A stretch of DNA of 64,000 bases from Lichenostomus cassidix (taxonomy: Eukaryota; Chordata; Aves; Passeriformes; Meliphagidae): NCBI GenBank assembly GCA_008360975.2, contig CM039193.1, positions 13,010,501 through 13,074,500 on the forward strand, written 5' to 3'. The notes beneath the pieces are model-generated. The model made no database searches. It worked only from the letters and a program-made list of their open reading frames with translations, and was not told where the DNA came from. The position numbers were made by a program, and so were the translations under genes. Below, one piece after another: positions 12,183-26,300 of the stretch; position 1 is the stretch's first letter; each line of letters opens with the position of its first letter.

Positions 12183-15100
12183 TCCCTGCTGACAGTTGTC
12201 CAGTAAGGAAAATCTGTATTTCGAAGCATATGATTAAAGCTCTTGTATTCAATAACTTGGTCTGTTTAGCAAGTATAAAAGGTCATAAAAGCAAACTGCC
12301 TCATTCAATAAAAACTTTTGAATTTTAAAAAGCTTTTATGTTTGAGAAAACAGCATCTCTTGTTGGAAGATACAATCTTTATAATTTCTAATTATTCTCT
12401 GAAGGTTCCTCCTTGCTCCTCTATAGGAACATCCAGCACTTGTTTTTCCCTCTTTTTTATGTCTTTATTCAGCAGCAAGGCTCAAAAAGCACCTGGGATT
12501 TGAAAAGTTGTCATCAGCCCCTCTTTAATTATGGAAGTAGTACAGAAACATTACTTGCATCCTTGAAAAAACAACTGAACTGTTTTCTACACAATGAAAT
12601 TAAGATGACCTTTCCCCAGGCTATACATTCCTTCCCAATATGATTACCCTATTAAAATTGCTGTAGAAGGGGATAAATAAATAATACTTTATTAGAGTAT
12701 AAAATCTATTATAGCAGTAAATTGATAACACATCAAGGTCTCAGAGGATTTTTAAGGATTAACTGATTCACTGAACATGGAAAGTAAGTAATTATGATGG
12801 CTATTTTAAATCACCCATTAAAGTTAAAAAACATCACTTTAGATGGCATGTTTTAGATGAAGCCTGTTTTTCCTTTACAGATAAATAACTTAAAAAATAT
12901 TTACTTTCACATGCAAAAACTCTTGAGAGTCTCTTCTTTGTCACAAGACTGGACAAAAACTCTGTGCTCACTTCCAAATTTAGCAAATACAAGGAAGGAG
13001 AAAAAAATCTCTGCAACAGGCTTTTAGTTTAACATTTTGGACCAATTGACAAGACTTACTGGATATCTAACAATTTTGCTGGGCCTAGAAGTGCAAATAT
13101 TCAGTGTGTTCATTTTCATACACTTAAGAAACCTCTAAGGAATACTTTCTGCTAAAGAACAAATCAAATCCTTACTCTGGTGACATCACAATTTTTCACT
13201 TCTCCCAATGGGAGTAGGTTAAAAAGATTCCAGTTGCACGGATGAGTGAGTCCAGAGCCAGGGATCATGCTTCTAGAGATGCAGCAAACCATGGAAGCAA
13301 CTTACTGAACATTTCTAGAGCAACTTAAACAAGACTTTCATGACTTAAGTGAATCATCTTGCAACCAGAACACAGTAATTGTACAGTCTTGGGAAGGTTG
13401 AGTATTTCAAACACACAAAATTACCCTGAATCACAGAAAGCCTGCAGCCTGCTCAATGAACAGTTACACTCCAACACTGGGAAAGAGTGAAAAGGCAAAA
13501 ACCCCCAACCTGCAAAATCTAGCAGTATGTCAGTGTGGCCCTTTGATAAGGCTTATCAGCTCTTGCACATGTGGCAGTGTGAGCATGGCAGGAACATTTC
13601 TGGGGCCAGGGCAGCTCCTTCTCAGCCCCATCTGAAATGCTCCCTCAGCTCCTCTGCTTTGGCCTCAGCACAGGCTGAGCTCTCTCAGCTCTTCAGCTGA
13701 GGATGCTTCTGCCCAACCCATTCCTGATGGATACAGAACAGAGCTCTACACTCAATGCTTCCAATTCAGAAATATGCTAATAGAAGTGGTTCTGTTTTCT
13801 TACTAATAAACATGAGAGGTTAGTTGGTCTTTGGTTAAACAATACTTTGGAAGCAGCAGCAGTTAGCCTAAGACTTTTCACACCAAAAGGACAAACACTG
13901 TGCAAGATCAAAGAAAACAAGGGAAGACTAATAGGTGCTTCTGAAGGCTTGAGGATGCTAAACATTTTTGAACGCACTTGTATCAAATTTGCAATTACTT
14001 CCATCCTGCTGTAGGGTTGATCCTCCCTTTCCAAACCAGGAAAACCAAGACATTAAGCTATTCATAATATTTTCAGAGCATTAAAGACCTTCACTATCTC
14101 TCATTTTAATTTTAGGTTAGAAGTAGTATCCCACTGATATAGGTGTCACCAAATCACAGATGCAGAATACTTAGAGCAAAGCACATGCCAACAGGTTGTC
14201 AGGATATCTTCCTTCTAAATTTCACTAAATCAAATATTCCCCAAACCAGTTTTATAGGGCTGACCTTTTTAAACAAATTATACCATATGCATATCATTAC
14301 AGATAAAAAACAGTGTGCAATATTTTAATTCATTTTAATACCATTTTTATTACTAGCTAGAACCACAGGATTTCTTAATTTTGTTGAAAGCCCTATGGCT
14401 AATACCAAGCTAGTGAACAAGCAGGAACAACTCTTACAAAATAATTCTGTAAAAGAGAAGAGCAAAATGGCAGAATTCCTTCAAAATCAATGCACTTATA
14501 TATTCTGATGGTTTTCATTTTGTCACAAGGTAACCAGTGAATGGTGTTCAACACAGAACATTAAAAAACGCACAATTCATTCCGTTTAAAATGTGCTACA
14601 CATATAGAAAAGCAAACTATTTCACAAACAGATAAGATGAAAACTTTTAAAGTGAAGTCAGCATCGTTCTGTGCGTGTTCAGCTCATCTGACACATTCAG
14701 GTTGATGACAACCTCAAGGCTGCTTCTGATTATCAGTGGAGACGTTATGTGACTTCTCTGTGCCTTTTTCCAGTCGTATGCCCTAAGTGCCTCGTTCCTC
14801 CTTCCAGGCAGGAAGAAAAAAATAATTCTTGAGCTCTTCATCTTCTCTGTCTCCCATGAAAAGCAACTTTAACCCAGACTCAGTCTAAAGCACGCATCTA
14901 ATGCTGCTCTGTGCTCAGCAAGGGCTGTGCAGCCTCCCCAGCATGACACACTCAGGGATAGGACACAGCCTATCTATTTTTGGGATGTAATCATATATTA
15001 TTATTGGGATAACTATTTATGAGAGGAATTACTAACCCCCATCTTGTGCTGGGCTGAGGGTTAGCAACTGTTCCCAAAAATACAGAAAGTAGCAAGCAGT

Positions 15101-18100
15101 TTGTATCCAGCAGTCAAAATCTGAACACTAACCATGGCTCTGAATGATGAATTAAACATGTACTTTACCAGATTTATTTTTTTCAGACCAACAGGGGATA
15201 ATCAAAATAATTAAATAGTGAAGAATCATTTCATGGTGCTCACTACAATCCCATCTTTGTTTTGTTACTCCCAACCACCCACCAACACACAGGAGGTTAA
15301 ATTAATATTATTGACTACAAAAAGGAAAGCAAAAGAACATGTGCAACATTATTGAATTTATTTGAGAGTAAAGTGAGAGATGAGATGTTGAGTAACTGAA
15401 CATATACAAATCCTCTTCAAATGATTAATGACTCTCTCAAGCAATATAGAAATTTGGTCAGCTAAGCCCACAGTTGAAATAACAAAACCATGATGATGAG
15501 TTAATTTAATAAAAGAAACACATGTCTCTAGAGTATGGGAGGGGAAGGACAATGGCATCTATTCTATTCATAAAATAAATTTGAAGTGTTTAAAAGCATC
15601 TCTGAAAGAGAGGGTGCATGTACACTTCTCCAATTCTTTACAATTTTGCTTTGTACTGATTGTATGAATAAAGTTTTTAAAAAGACACAAAGAAAATACT
15701 TTTTCATGCCACTCACTAAGTTTGTTCTTGACTCCATTAAGCAAGCAGGAGTCCTAGATACAGAAACTCAGAATCCACATAAACCAGCTGAGGCAGGTTT
15801 ACATCAAATATGAGGTTTTATTCGCCCTGGGAGAGAGCTGGGAGACAAGGGAGGGTGGAAAGGGGGGCAAAGTTAAGGACTTGGATATTGCAAAATATCT
15901 ATGTAGGTAAAATGAACATCTGCACACTATTCCCATCCTGAATTTGTGCGAATAAGTGAGTGGTAGAGCCCAAGAGTTAACTTTATGAAATACAAAAATA
16001 GTCTCTTTTATGTTTTCAACTTCTAACCATTTTCACATCAAGCAAAAATGGGCCAACAATGATAAATGTAACAGCAGCAAGAGAAGAACACATTACATTA
16101 ACTGACCTTGTCAGAGCAACATCATGAAACTATCTGGAGTCTGGACAACGATTTCTTCACGATATTAAATTCTCAGATACTCACAGAACAATTTACTGGG
16201 ACACTCACTGAGCTGTAGACTGTGTTGCTATTGGAATCCAACACACAGCTCCAGCATTCTGGTCAAACCTGAGCATAGTCTGAGACTCTGTGAATGCAAC
16301 TGAAGAAACTACTTAGATTTTCAGAAACATTACCACCATTGCCATGTTCCAGCTCTAGTTTGTGGGGCAGTTTTATCTGTTCTAAATTAAATCAGATAAA
16401 CACTTTTAGGAAATCTGATCAGGCAAATTAAGGCAACCAGAGGCAAAATTCCAGTTTGAAACCCATCAGGGGGATGGGATAACTGATAGTTTTATAAATC
16501 ATCTACCCCACAACCCAGTGTGCTGCTCTGCTTTGTTTACAAGCATTAGAAGTTTAGGTTAAAGAAGCAAGAGAGATAACATCTCCCAAAGACTCTGAAG
16601 AATCCAAGAAACATTCCTAGGAAGGGCTTTGCGTGAAGCATCTGCTGAGAGCTCAGGAAGTCCCCAGCAGACAGTGGCAGCCCAGACTGGGTACATCTTG
16701 TGTTTGTGCATTTCCCTCTGCTCAGCAGGAAAGATCACACACACAGGGCCTCTCAGCCATCTAAACAGTTTAAAAAACATTCTGTAGCTCTCTTTAGTTA
16801 CTCTCTCTAAACATCCTAATTTCCTATTTCACTGCTCCCTTCATGTCTCTCTGGAAAAGAATAAATTGAGAATAACAAGGGAGAATACAGTATCATTCAG
16901 TCACAAATGAGTCTAAAATGCTCATCTGACAAAAAACATGAAGAACCCTTCATTCCTACCAGATGTTTATCTAAGATCCTGCATCTTTTGTTACAAGAAC
17001 ATCATCTGAAGAATGACATTTTTAAGGGCAAACAGTAGTTTTTCTTAATTTTTACTATCTTCTTAATACAAAACATGAGGTACAGATATATAAATCCCAC
17101 TGCATTTTTCTGCACTGAAGGAGAAGAGCTGAATGTAAAAAATATTACATAAATTTGTTAATTATGATTGGCAGGAAAATCCTCCATTGCCTTTAAACAT
17201 TTATTCTAGAAATAAAGATTAGTGCTAATATAATATACTCCCTTATAAAAAATATTTATCAGTTTTGAATATGCTACCACAGCTGCTGAGAGCTCAGCTA
17301 AAACAATGTTCATAAAAATATAAACATATTTACTGTTTGTAATGGTTCTTTTCATGGATAATTACTACATTTAATGTCTTTTACTTCCACGCTTGCTTCA
17401 TTTTAAATCTGTGACAAAAGGTACCTGTATTGCCAATAGCCTTTTCCAGGCCATAAGCCATCTATAACCACTGCAATTCAGTGTCATCTTGAACAAAAGG
17501 CTTAACCAACAGGAAAAGGTATTTGGAATAATGAGAAATTCGTGAAGCTGACCCAGAGGTTATTAATTCAGGCTTCCTGGACATAAGTTTGCTGCACAGA
17601 TGACTTACTCTGTGGAGATTCCAAGGGAGAAATTACAGTAGATATTGTTACAAAAGTCTCCAACTGCCAGAAGAAGGATCCTCCCTCCTAAATAAGGTGC
17701 CATGAAAGCACTTCATTAAGCAATAGCTTGTCATTAGCTATTTCAATGAAATAATATATGGCATGACTAGACCACACAGGGATCTGAACAATGCACACAA
17801 CACATCATGGAGAAACCCTGAAATGTAACACACATCTCAGCCATTTACTGATCTGTAGTTTAAACAAACATAGAGACCTAAAACAGACTTATAAACTTTA
17901 ATGACAAAAATATTTCCAAAGACAGAAGGGCTTATGCTAATGGATACCATTCAAAATGCCTAATGTAACACACATCATCCTAAACCAGAAATATGCCATG
18001 GATAAATCCTCAGCAAACATTCAGGTTACTTGGAGCACAAATATGAGCTTAGTTTTACCTGAGCTATATGCTGACACTGAAAATTTGCAGGGTTTGTTTA

Positions 18101-21100
18101 TAGTAAAGCTGATTGGAAATAATGAAATGTCATCCCTGAAATATCTCTAATTCCCATTTGGAATATTACTGTATTTAGAAAGAATTTTACAACAGGAAGA
18201 CTTATTATTAATACAAGATTATTTTCTAATCAGAAGAATGTCTCTACTTATATATATCCTGTACTTTAACTGCTTTACAAATGACTTGCATATTTGTCAG
18301 CATCTTGGGTTCAGTTAGACAGTGACAAGCCATAAATACTTGAAGGAAATGAGACATATTCAATTTTAAAAAGCTTTTCATCTCTGTTACAGCTCTGCAG
18401 AGACTTTGATGTGAATGGTGGGTGCTGCAGCTGAAAACAATAGCTGTCCCTTTATCTTGGAGCATAGACATGACAAAGAAGTTATTCTGATACAATACCA
18501 CTTTTACATACAGAAGAATTAGGAGGGTTTGCATCTGCACATTTTAATACCCACTCCCCAAATCCTGTGTATGACTGTGCCTGAGAACGTGAAATAAGAG
18601 GTTTTTAGTGCTTCTCCACAGCAGTTCTGGCAGAGCTCAGCTCCCAGGCACTCCCATGGCCAAAGAGCAAATCACCTGCCTGGTCTGCACTGAGGATGTT
18701 CAGAAAGGGAACAGAGAGTTCATGACCCACATATCCATTTGCTTGTGCTCCCAGCTCAGAGCATCAATGCACAACGCTGGCATCATCCAGACAGTTCAAA
18801 TATCACTTTGGGGTTTCTCCTACCTGAGCCTCACAGTAATTACTGTGGGGCAAATCTCTGTCAGGCAAATATTAACAAATAGCAAAAGAGAAAACAGCCC
18901 TCAAAACTCAACCAGCCCTTTACAGTTCTCCAAATACTACTTCACCAATGCTTTTCCTGATTAGCTCTGATATTCATGTTTCTCCAGCCTTCAGAGTATT
19001 TCCAAAGACAGCTTTTGTACACCCCATCACACTGGGCAGAACTACTGAAATACTGCAAGATGACAGGCGAAGAGCTTCACCCTTTCTTACATCTTATTCT
19101 ATTCATTCTTTGTTTCTTCCTATTTTTCTTAAATCTAGTTTATAAGAATGCAGAAAAACTGAAGCAACAAACATATCACCAAGCTGCTAGAAGTAAATAA
19201 CTGAGCAAATCAGGTAAAAATGAGAAACTCCTTACTTTACACCAACCTCACCGGAATCTTGCTAATTAAGTCCCTGCTATTAACTGCAATTTAATAGGTT
19301 AATGAAGTTGGGAAATTTGAATCTTGCTTCTGAAATTCAGAATCTTTCCTCCCACCTCAATTTTTTCTCCCCACAAAAGGAAATTCTTTTACTTCAAATC
19401 AGAAAGTCAAGTAGATCTACATATTTCTACTACAAAATCAAAATCTTGCTGAAACTTAATTCAATTTTTCAATAGAAACTGTCTTACTCCAGGCAAGAGC
19501 AACACTAGCGACACAAAGAATTTAACTCTTTCTCAGATTTACCTCCTGAAATAATTTCACCACTGTAGTCAGGCCATGCTTCCATTTTTAGCAGCAAGAA
19601 AATAAATACCTGCCTGTCTCTCAAAGCCTGGAGAAAACTCTTTGATTGATCTAATGGTTGCAGGCAAGATAATCAGGTCATCGTCAATCCAGAATGATTA
19701 GCCAGTTTCCTAAAATGCAGTTAGTATGTATGAATATGTCCCACTTGTGTGGATCCAGACCTTTCAGCATCCTAGAATAGCTAAAAAACCCCAACCTTAC
19801 ACTTTACATTTTCTATCAAACCCACAGCTGAAGCATCACCATGAGTCACAGAGGTTGAGTAGCTGGGGACAATCATGTGTTGAAATTATAAACGTCAAAA
19901 GGCTGTGATTCACTGAAATCAAGCGCCTGTGTTTAATTTATTTATATTAAGCTCCCACATTTCTGAGACATGGTTTCACCCAACTGCTTCCCTAGAAGTG
20001 TAAATCACCATCAAAGTACAGAAGAGTAAATCTGCAGGACATAACTGGGTTTGAATATGACGCACAGCAAACAGTTGCAAAAGCACATATAGGGATTCAT
20101 TGTCAGGGCTGCTCCAGTCTTGGAAACATCTCCACATTTTTCCACAGTTTATGCAGGAATTCAGAATGTTGCAAGTATATAATTAGTATTAGATGTGATT
20201 AATTCATAGTGTGGGAAAATACAGAAAGAACTGAAATAGAGCTGTGTGAATCTCCTTTCTCTCCACCCAAACTGCAATCAAGCATATGCCTATTCGTCTC
20301 TCTGAAGATACTGCCAGAACTCAATTTTGGGAGCTGGCATTTTTCTCCTCTGGCTGCAATACTGAATGTTTCATTTTTCAATGTCACACTATTTACCATG
20401 CACATATTTTAGTCATATCATTTCACAGTGTGTTTCTGGGGCTGGCTGGCTCACAGCTTCTTCGTACCTATTTTCCTTCATTCTCTCTCATTTCTTTCTC
20501 ACAAGAATGTTTGCCAACCCTTATCTGTCTATATTTGTAAAATAAGAACGAGCTATTATCGGTCCTTTGAAAGACACATAGTACAGACTTCTAGGAAGAA
20601 AATCTGCAGGTTTCATCTGCATGGTTTGAGAAGAATTGGTTTTGATTTCTACTCTGGCTCACTCTGGATCTTGCACCGAGTTATGCGTCAGGATCACAGC
20701 TTCCAAGTTTACTTGTAATGCTGAAAACATGAAACCAAAACCATTTTAGAGTTTGATACAGAACAATAAATCAATCCTTAGAGTACCTCCATGAGGCTCA
20801 AATTTTCTTGAAGAGTTCTGTGAACCTTAGCAAAAATCTCATGGAAATTTAGCTTTTATCGATAGCTGAAGTCCCTCAATGCTTGGCATGGTTCCACAAG
20901 TTCTAACATGAGATTTGAAAAGTGCTGGCAAGAACATGCCTTCACTGGTGTTTACCTACCTGCAACAGCAAAAATAATACATTCCTAACCTATACTCAGT
21001 TTCTGAATTTGGTGTGTCTTTCACCATACTAAAATTAAAATTAAGTGAAAGCAAGATGACAGAGAAAAAAGTGATATAGGGAAGAAAACACGGGATAAGG

Positions 21101-21894
21101 AATTATGACTTTGGTCCTTCTCTGCCCTAAAATTCTATATGCCTCCTGAAAAGATAGTGGAATGGAAAAAGTAAATGCCTGGGTGACTTAACTATTTAAT
21201 TCTCATTCTCAAATCTTACATTTGGCTTTAAATTTGGTGTGACCTCTACTGTGTATAAGTATGCTGTACAGCACAGCCCAGGGCAGAAACTCTCTTAATT
21301 CAGAGACTGAAACAAGTGAGGTGGAAGCTGTATTACCTTGCCTACACAGTATTGTGTCTGAGGTAATTAGAATTATTCTGAGGACAGTCTATGACCTCAG
21401 AGGCAGCCTTATCCTCCACAGATCATCTGCTATCAAAACCCCAACCAACAGCTTCCTCATGGGCCCGTGGCTAACCACACACACCAGCATCCTACAGAAA
21501 ACCCAACTCGGGTTTCTCTGATCATTTTACCTAACAGTAAGTTACAAGGCTCCCATTAAACTGTTCTGAGTTACCCATTTCTTCTGCAGTTTGCTGCTCT
21601 GTGCTTCCCTAAAAAGAAGCATTCTTCTTGAAAACAGAAAAAAACATGAATACACAAATTATATTATAAAGGATATATAACACTAAAAGTTCTTGTAACA
21701 CATTCTTAATTCTAATCACTACCTCTTACTCTGATAAGAAGTATAATTGTTTTGATTTTAATATAAATTCTCCCTAAACCTTTTCTATCAAGGTTATTAT
21801 TTGTGGCAGGTAAAAAACATATAGATCATTGGTTATACCCATAAGCTCAACAATTATTGTATAGTTGTCATTCTGTAGTAACTGTTTTTAATGA

Positions 21895-21938
21895 GGTTCA
21901 ACATATGATGGGTTCAACATATGAGGTTCAACATATGA
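21895..21938. repeat. Three-copy tandem repeat of GGTTCAACATATGA
   Basis: The 14-bp unit GGTTCAACATATGA occurs identically at 21895-21908, 21911-21924 and 21925-21938. The first pair is separated by an extra TG and the second pair is directly adjacent. Each unit contains the palindromic CATATG. All copies are identical, which suggests recent slippage. No gene or known transposon is recognised here. Confidence 0.95.
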
Positions 21939-22299
21939 TAAAAACTCTGATGATAAAATCTGTCCCTTAACCAAACTTGATGATATTTTTAGTCCATATT
22001 TATCGGCTACTAATTGTCCTCCAAGTTATATACCTGTACTAATGGGGAATAAACCTCCTTGTCCCAGTATTCACTCAAAAAACCCCATTCGGCCATGTAC
22101 TCTCCCTTCTCTTAAATTCAGTGCTTTGTACTATATTCAGCTTTATTTATAAAAGGCTATGCTTACTGCAAATTCTGTCTCGGAACAGACTTTATTAGAT
22201 TAAAACTAATTTCCTTCAAAATGTCTGCCCTTCTACATCTGAGGAAAACATCCTGACTTAATATTGGAAGAGAGGGAAAAACCCTAGTTAATTAGGGAA

Positions 22300-23330
22300 A
22301 AAAAACATGCAGAGAGCCCCCACTATGACAGCAGCCATCCTTTCATCCTTGGATGGCACATTGTCCTGCCCTGGTGCTCCACACAAGCTGTGCCCAAGGT
22401 TTCCCCCCAGGAACACCCCAGTGCTGGCAAACCCAGGGCAGCATCACCTGCCAGCCCTGCACTGCAGGCAGCTCAGCCTGCTCCAGGCCCAGGCTGTGCC
22501 TCCTGAACTTCTCCAGACTGCAGAGCATGTTGCAGGAGTTGGGATGCCATTAAAGCATTGGAAGCCCCAAACCAGAGCCTGCCCCTTCTCCTCTGTGGTT
22601 ACTCCAAAGGTGGAATAAGCAAGGTCATTTATTGCCAGGCAAGGAGTTCCTGACATTGGCAACTTGCCCACATCAGGGTGAGGGGACATCACCTGAAGAT
22701 CACCAGAGAGAGGAAAACTGTACTGGATACTCACACTTCTGTTTTAGTGACAACAGCAACCATGAGAGATTTCAAACTGCAGTCCAAGCCCTTTTGGGGC
22801 AGTGGGGATTGCTGCAAGCAGAGCAGGAGCACTCAGGGGAGCTCCTTCCCACTCCCAGGGGTGCTGCTGGGAGAGGAGGGATGGACCCTGCAGGGAGCAG
22901 GGCTCACCTGGGAGATGAACACTTGTCAGGAAGCACAGGGGTGAGATGGATGTGGCACTGTGGGATGACAGTGTGTGCACAGCCTGGGAGCTGCTGCTCC
23001 TGCAAATGGTGGCTCTTGAGCAAAGCTGTCATCTGCAAACCCTTGACACTGAGCTCTCCAAGCCAGGGCACAGAATTACTCTTGACAAAAGGAACAGCCA
23101 GCCATTACCCTTTGGGGAGAAGGAAACTCAGTGCTTCCTCCCATTTCTGTGAGCCAATACAGCTCCCTAAGGCGTTTCCATTCCCCAGGTACCCCACAGG
23201 AGGATGTGCTTCAGAAAAGGTGGCACAAAGACTCTCTTTTCACCACCACCACTTAAATATTCATAGGAAAGGGAAGCAATGGGGAGCTTATTGGGGAGGG
23301 ATTAACAACAGAAAGATCTGATAGCAGAGG
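22300..23330. other. GC-richer intronic patch with fortuitous ORFs
   Basis: Base composition changes clearly from the AT-rich surroundings to a patch rich in CCAGG, CTGCAG and GGGAG words, with few CpGs, so it is not a CpG island. It carries the longest ORF of the window (plus strand, 229 codons, 22632-23321) and several overlapping ORFs on both strands. The long frame ends in AT-rich sequence, shows no domain, signal peptide or repeated motif, and has no consistent splice context. I read the ORFs as a side effect of low stop-codon density. Confidence 0.5.
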
Positions 23331-26300
23331 AGAACGGAACTAGAGTGGCCTTAATAACTGCTATGGTCCCAAGTGAGTTAATAAAATTACAGACTAATTT
23401 AACCACATCCCTAAACTTGGCCTTCAACTATTGCATGGTCAAGACATTGTATACAAACAGAGAGGTCAGCCTTTGCTAATGACCACAAAGAGCTTCCTCA
23501 GAGCAGCAGTGCAGACAGGCTGCAGTTACAGACTCAGGCGCTGAGTCACGGACTGTACCCTTCCCTACATGTGTAAGGCATTAAGTGTTCATCACAGAAA
23601 CTTAAATAAATTAAATCATTCCATTGCAAATGACAAAAATGCAACTTTCAAGTTGCACAGTTATTATTCAGAGATATGGAAGCAATAAAGTTAAGGTTCC
23701 ACATGCAATCTCAGCTCTGGACTTTGGTCTGCATGTAGTGCGCTTGTTAATTCCATAAACCTCTTATGGCTTTGGGCTTTTTCTTAAAAATAACAGAATA
23801 ATAGTTTTTATTTGTATACAGTCCATAAACTCTCAATAAAGGTAGCTCTGTTTAAATAATCCAATCTCTTTTTTACTGACACATTTTTATGCACCAACAC
23901 ATTTTCCTTCTATTTTCACATTTTGATATTCCAAAATCACATTTCTCTCCATGGAGCCCCAACAATCCTCACCTCTAAGAAACTAAGCAGGGTACAAAGG
24001 GCTTTCTCAGAGGTATCCCTCTGCATTTTTCTATTAATTCACAGCATTCCACATGTGCAAGAAAATACTCAGATAAATCTAAATCTAACTTAATTGAATG
24101 TGCAGGAAATCTTTATATGCCTAAAATCTTTCATTGTTACCCAGTCATGTTATTCACAAGCTCTTTCAGGTTACTTACAATATATATACTATCTTTTAAG
24201 CAAGTGACTTCATCAACTCTGGCTGCCATAAAAGTACTTTACAGTAGATAGAAGGTGTCTCATATATACATTTAAAACTGAAAAATTAAAATTGATTCTG
24301 GAAAACAGTATTTAAATTACAGTCTATATCAAATTCGCACAAACAAAAGAACAGTTTCAGTTTTACCAACAAAGGAAATTTAAGTTTACTATTGTGCAGA
24401 TGGAACACTACAATTTTGTTATGTTGAAGGTTGTATCTTGTTGGTGTTAATTACTTAACTTTTCCTGTATTGTCTTGCATAACCTAAAGACTTTTACACT
24501 TATTCTTCATCTACTACCTGGCTAATAATATCCTGAAAATTGGGGAATAGACATCTACAGACAGGCAACTCGCATGGAAATGCCATGACAAATGTAGAAA
24601 AGAGGTCATCAGTGGCAAAATCTGAATACACAAGAAGTTTAAGAGCTTCCTCCTGTATCTGGTATAGAAAAAAAAATGCAAAGATGAAGTTCTTTGAAGA
24701 AGTTTTTTTTTTTGTAAAATTAGATTTAGAGCTTCTCACAGCATAAGTGGCTGTGAAATCAATCAGAAACACAGATGAATACTTATGTCAGAAGTTTGTG
24801 AATTCCACCCAAAAAGAAAAATGAGGCATAGCACAACACAGCTATGCAAAAGTCCAGCAACAAAAATATTGTCTAGGGATAGCTTTGAAATATTTATAAA
24901 CAAGTGTAGCATTGTAGGGAAGGAAAACTATAAACAATAGGGTCATACTGTAACTTTAATTAAAAAAAAAAAAAAGGCAAAATATCTGAAATACCAAACG
25001 AACATCTTTAAAGGGACTTTGAGGGTGGGAAGGCACGGTTGGGTTTTTTAAACAACCATAAATGCTCTCAGACTTGTACTGGGATGAGACAAGAGTGGCA
25101 TCTAGTGGCTCCCAAGGTTACAGTGCTTGTTCCCACTGAAGAGCTGGGATGTGTCCCAGACCTGATTTGTGCCGTGTTCACCCCAACCCTCTGGGCTGGG
25201 ATTGACTATCCTTCATAGCAAAACTGGGGACTGGGGAGCTTAACACGTAAAGGAATCAAGTAAAGAGATTTTATTCTCGATTTATCGACGCTTTGTTAGC
25301 AACTTACCTTAGAGGCAAGTAGATGGGATTTTTGTTTTAATCTGGCAGGAATAAACTGTATTCTGTTTAAGAAAACATTTAGTAAAGATATAGGACTAAT
25401 AGTGGATTGTTCTTCATGGGTGCATGTTTACTGCCCCCGACTTCCAACTATGAAGCACATTAACAGAGCACTTCATACATCATATACACGCTTGGCCAGA
25501 TATTCCAAAATTTATTTAATACTCTTATGAGTTACATGTTTCTAACACGAAAATATTGAAAAGAAGTTCCCCAATTGAAAGTTCTGAAAACTCCTTCTGA
25601 GAGCAGACAATGTATTTGCAAGAACATATTTCCAGAGAGTCATTCAGATCCCCTGGGGGAGGATCACTTGCCTAGGAATAGGGTACAGTATTATGGCATT
25701 AGGGAGACTTGATGAGTTTTTGATCCAGGTTCCATTTTAATTACGTATTATTAATCATTTTGCAGTTGGAAAAATCTACCATTGTCTATGTATAACTAAT
25801 TAGGAACTCATGTTTCTTAAATTAAAGAAATGTGTAGAGGTTTCTTTTGCAAATGTGGGATTGAGCTGAGAATACATTGCACTAGAGCATAAATTTTCCT
25901 TCACAGTCCAAAAACTGTTCCCCTACAACACAAATACACAGGAAATTAAATTGTGTATTATATTCCAAAACTGCTGTGAGATACTACAAACATTCAAATA
26001 TCACCACTGAAAAGGCCATTTAAGTAATCTAATCTGCTTTGCACTTGCAGTTCTTATCTCTTTGAAATGGTTTTCTGCTAGTAAAAATAATTTCTCTATT
26101 AATCTCTGCACACAGTAACCACACAAGCATAAGTACATATTAATTGATATTACTGTTTATGACTTGGATGGCAATGACTGAACATTACAAATGCTGCTAT
26201 TACTGTCAGCAGTACAGATAGCATGCAAGGAGGATTTGAATTGTAATCAGTGTCACAAAGCCATTAAACTAATATTTAACCTATATTTAACAGAATTCAA

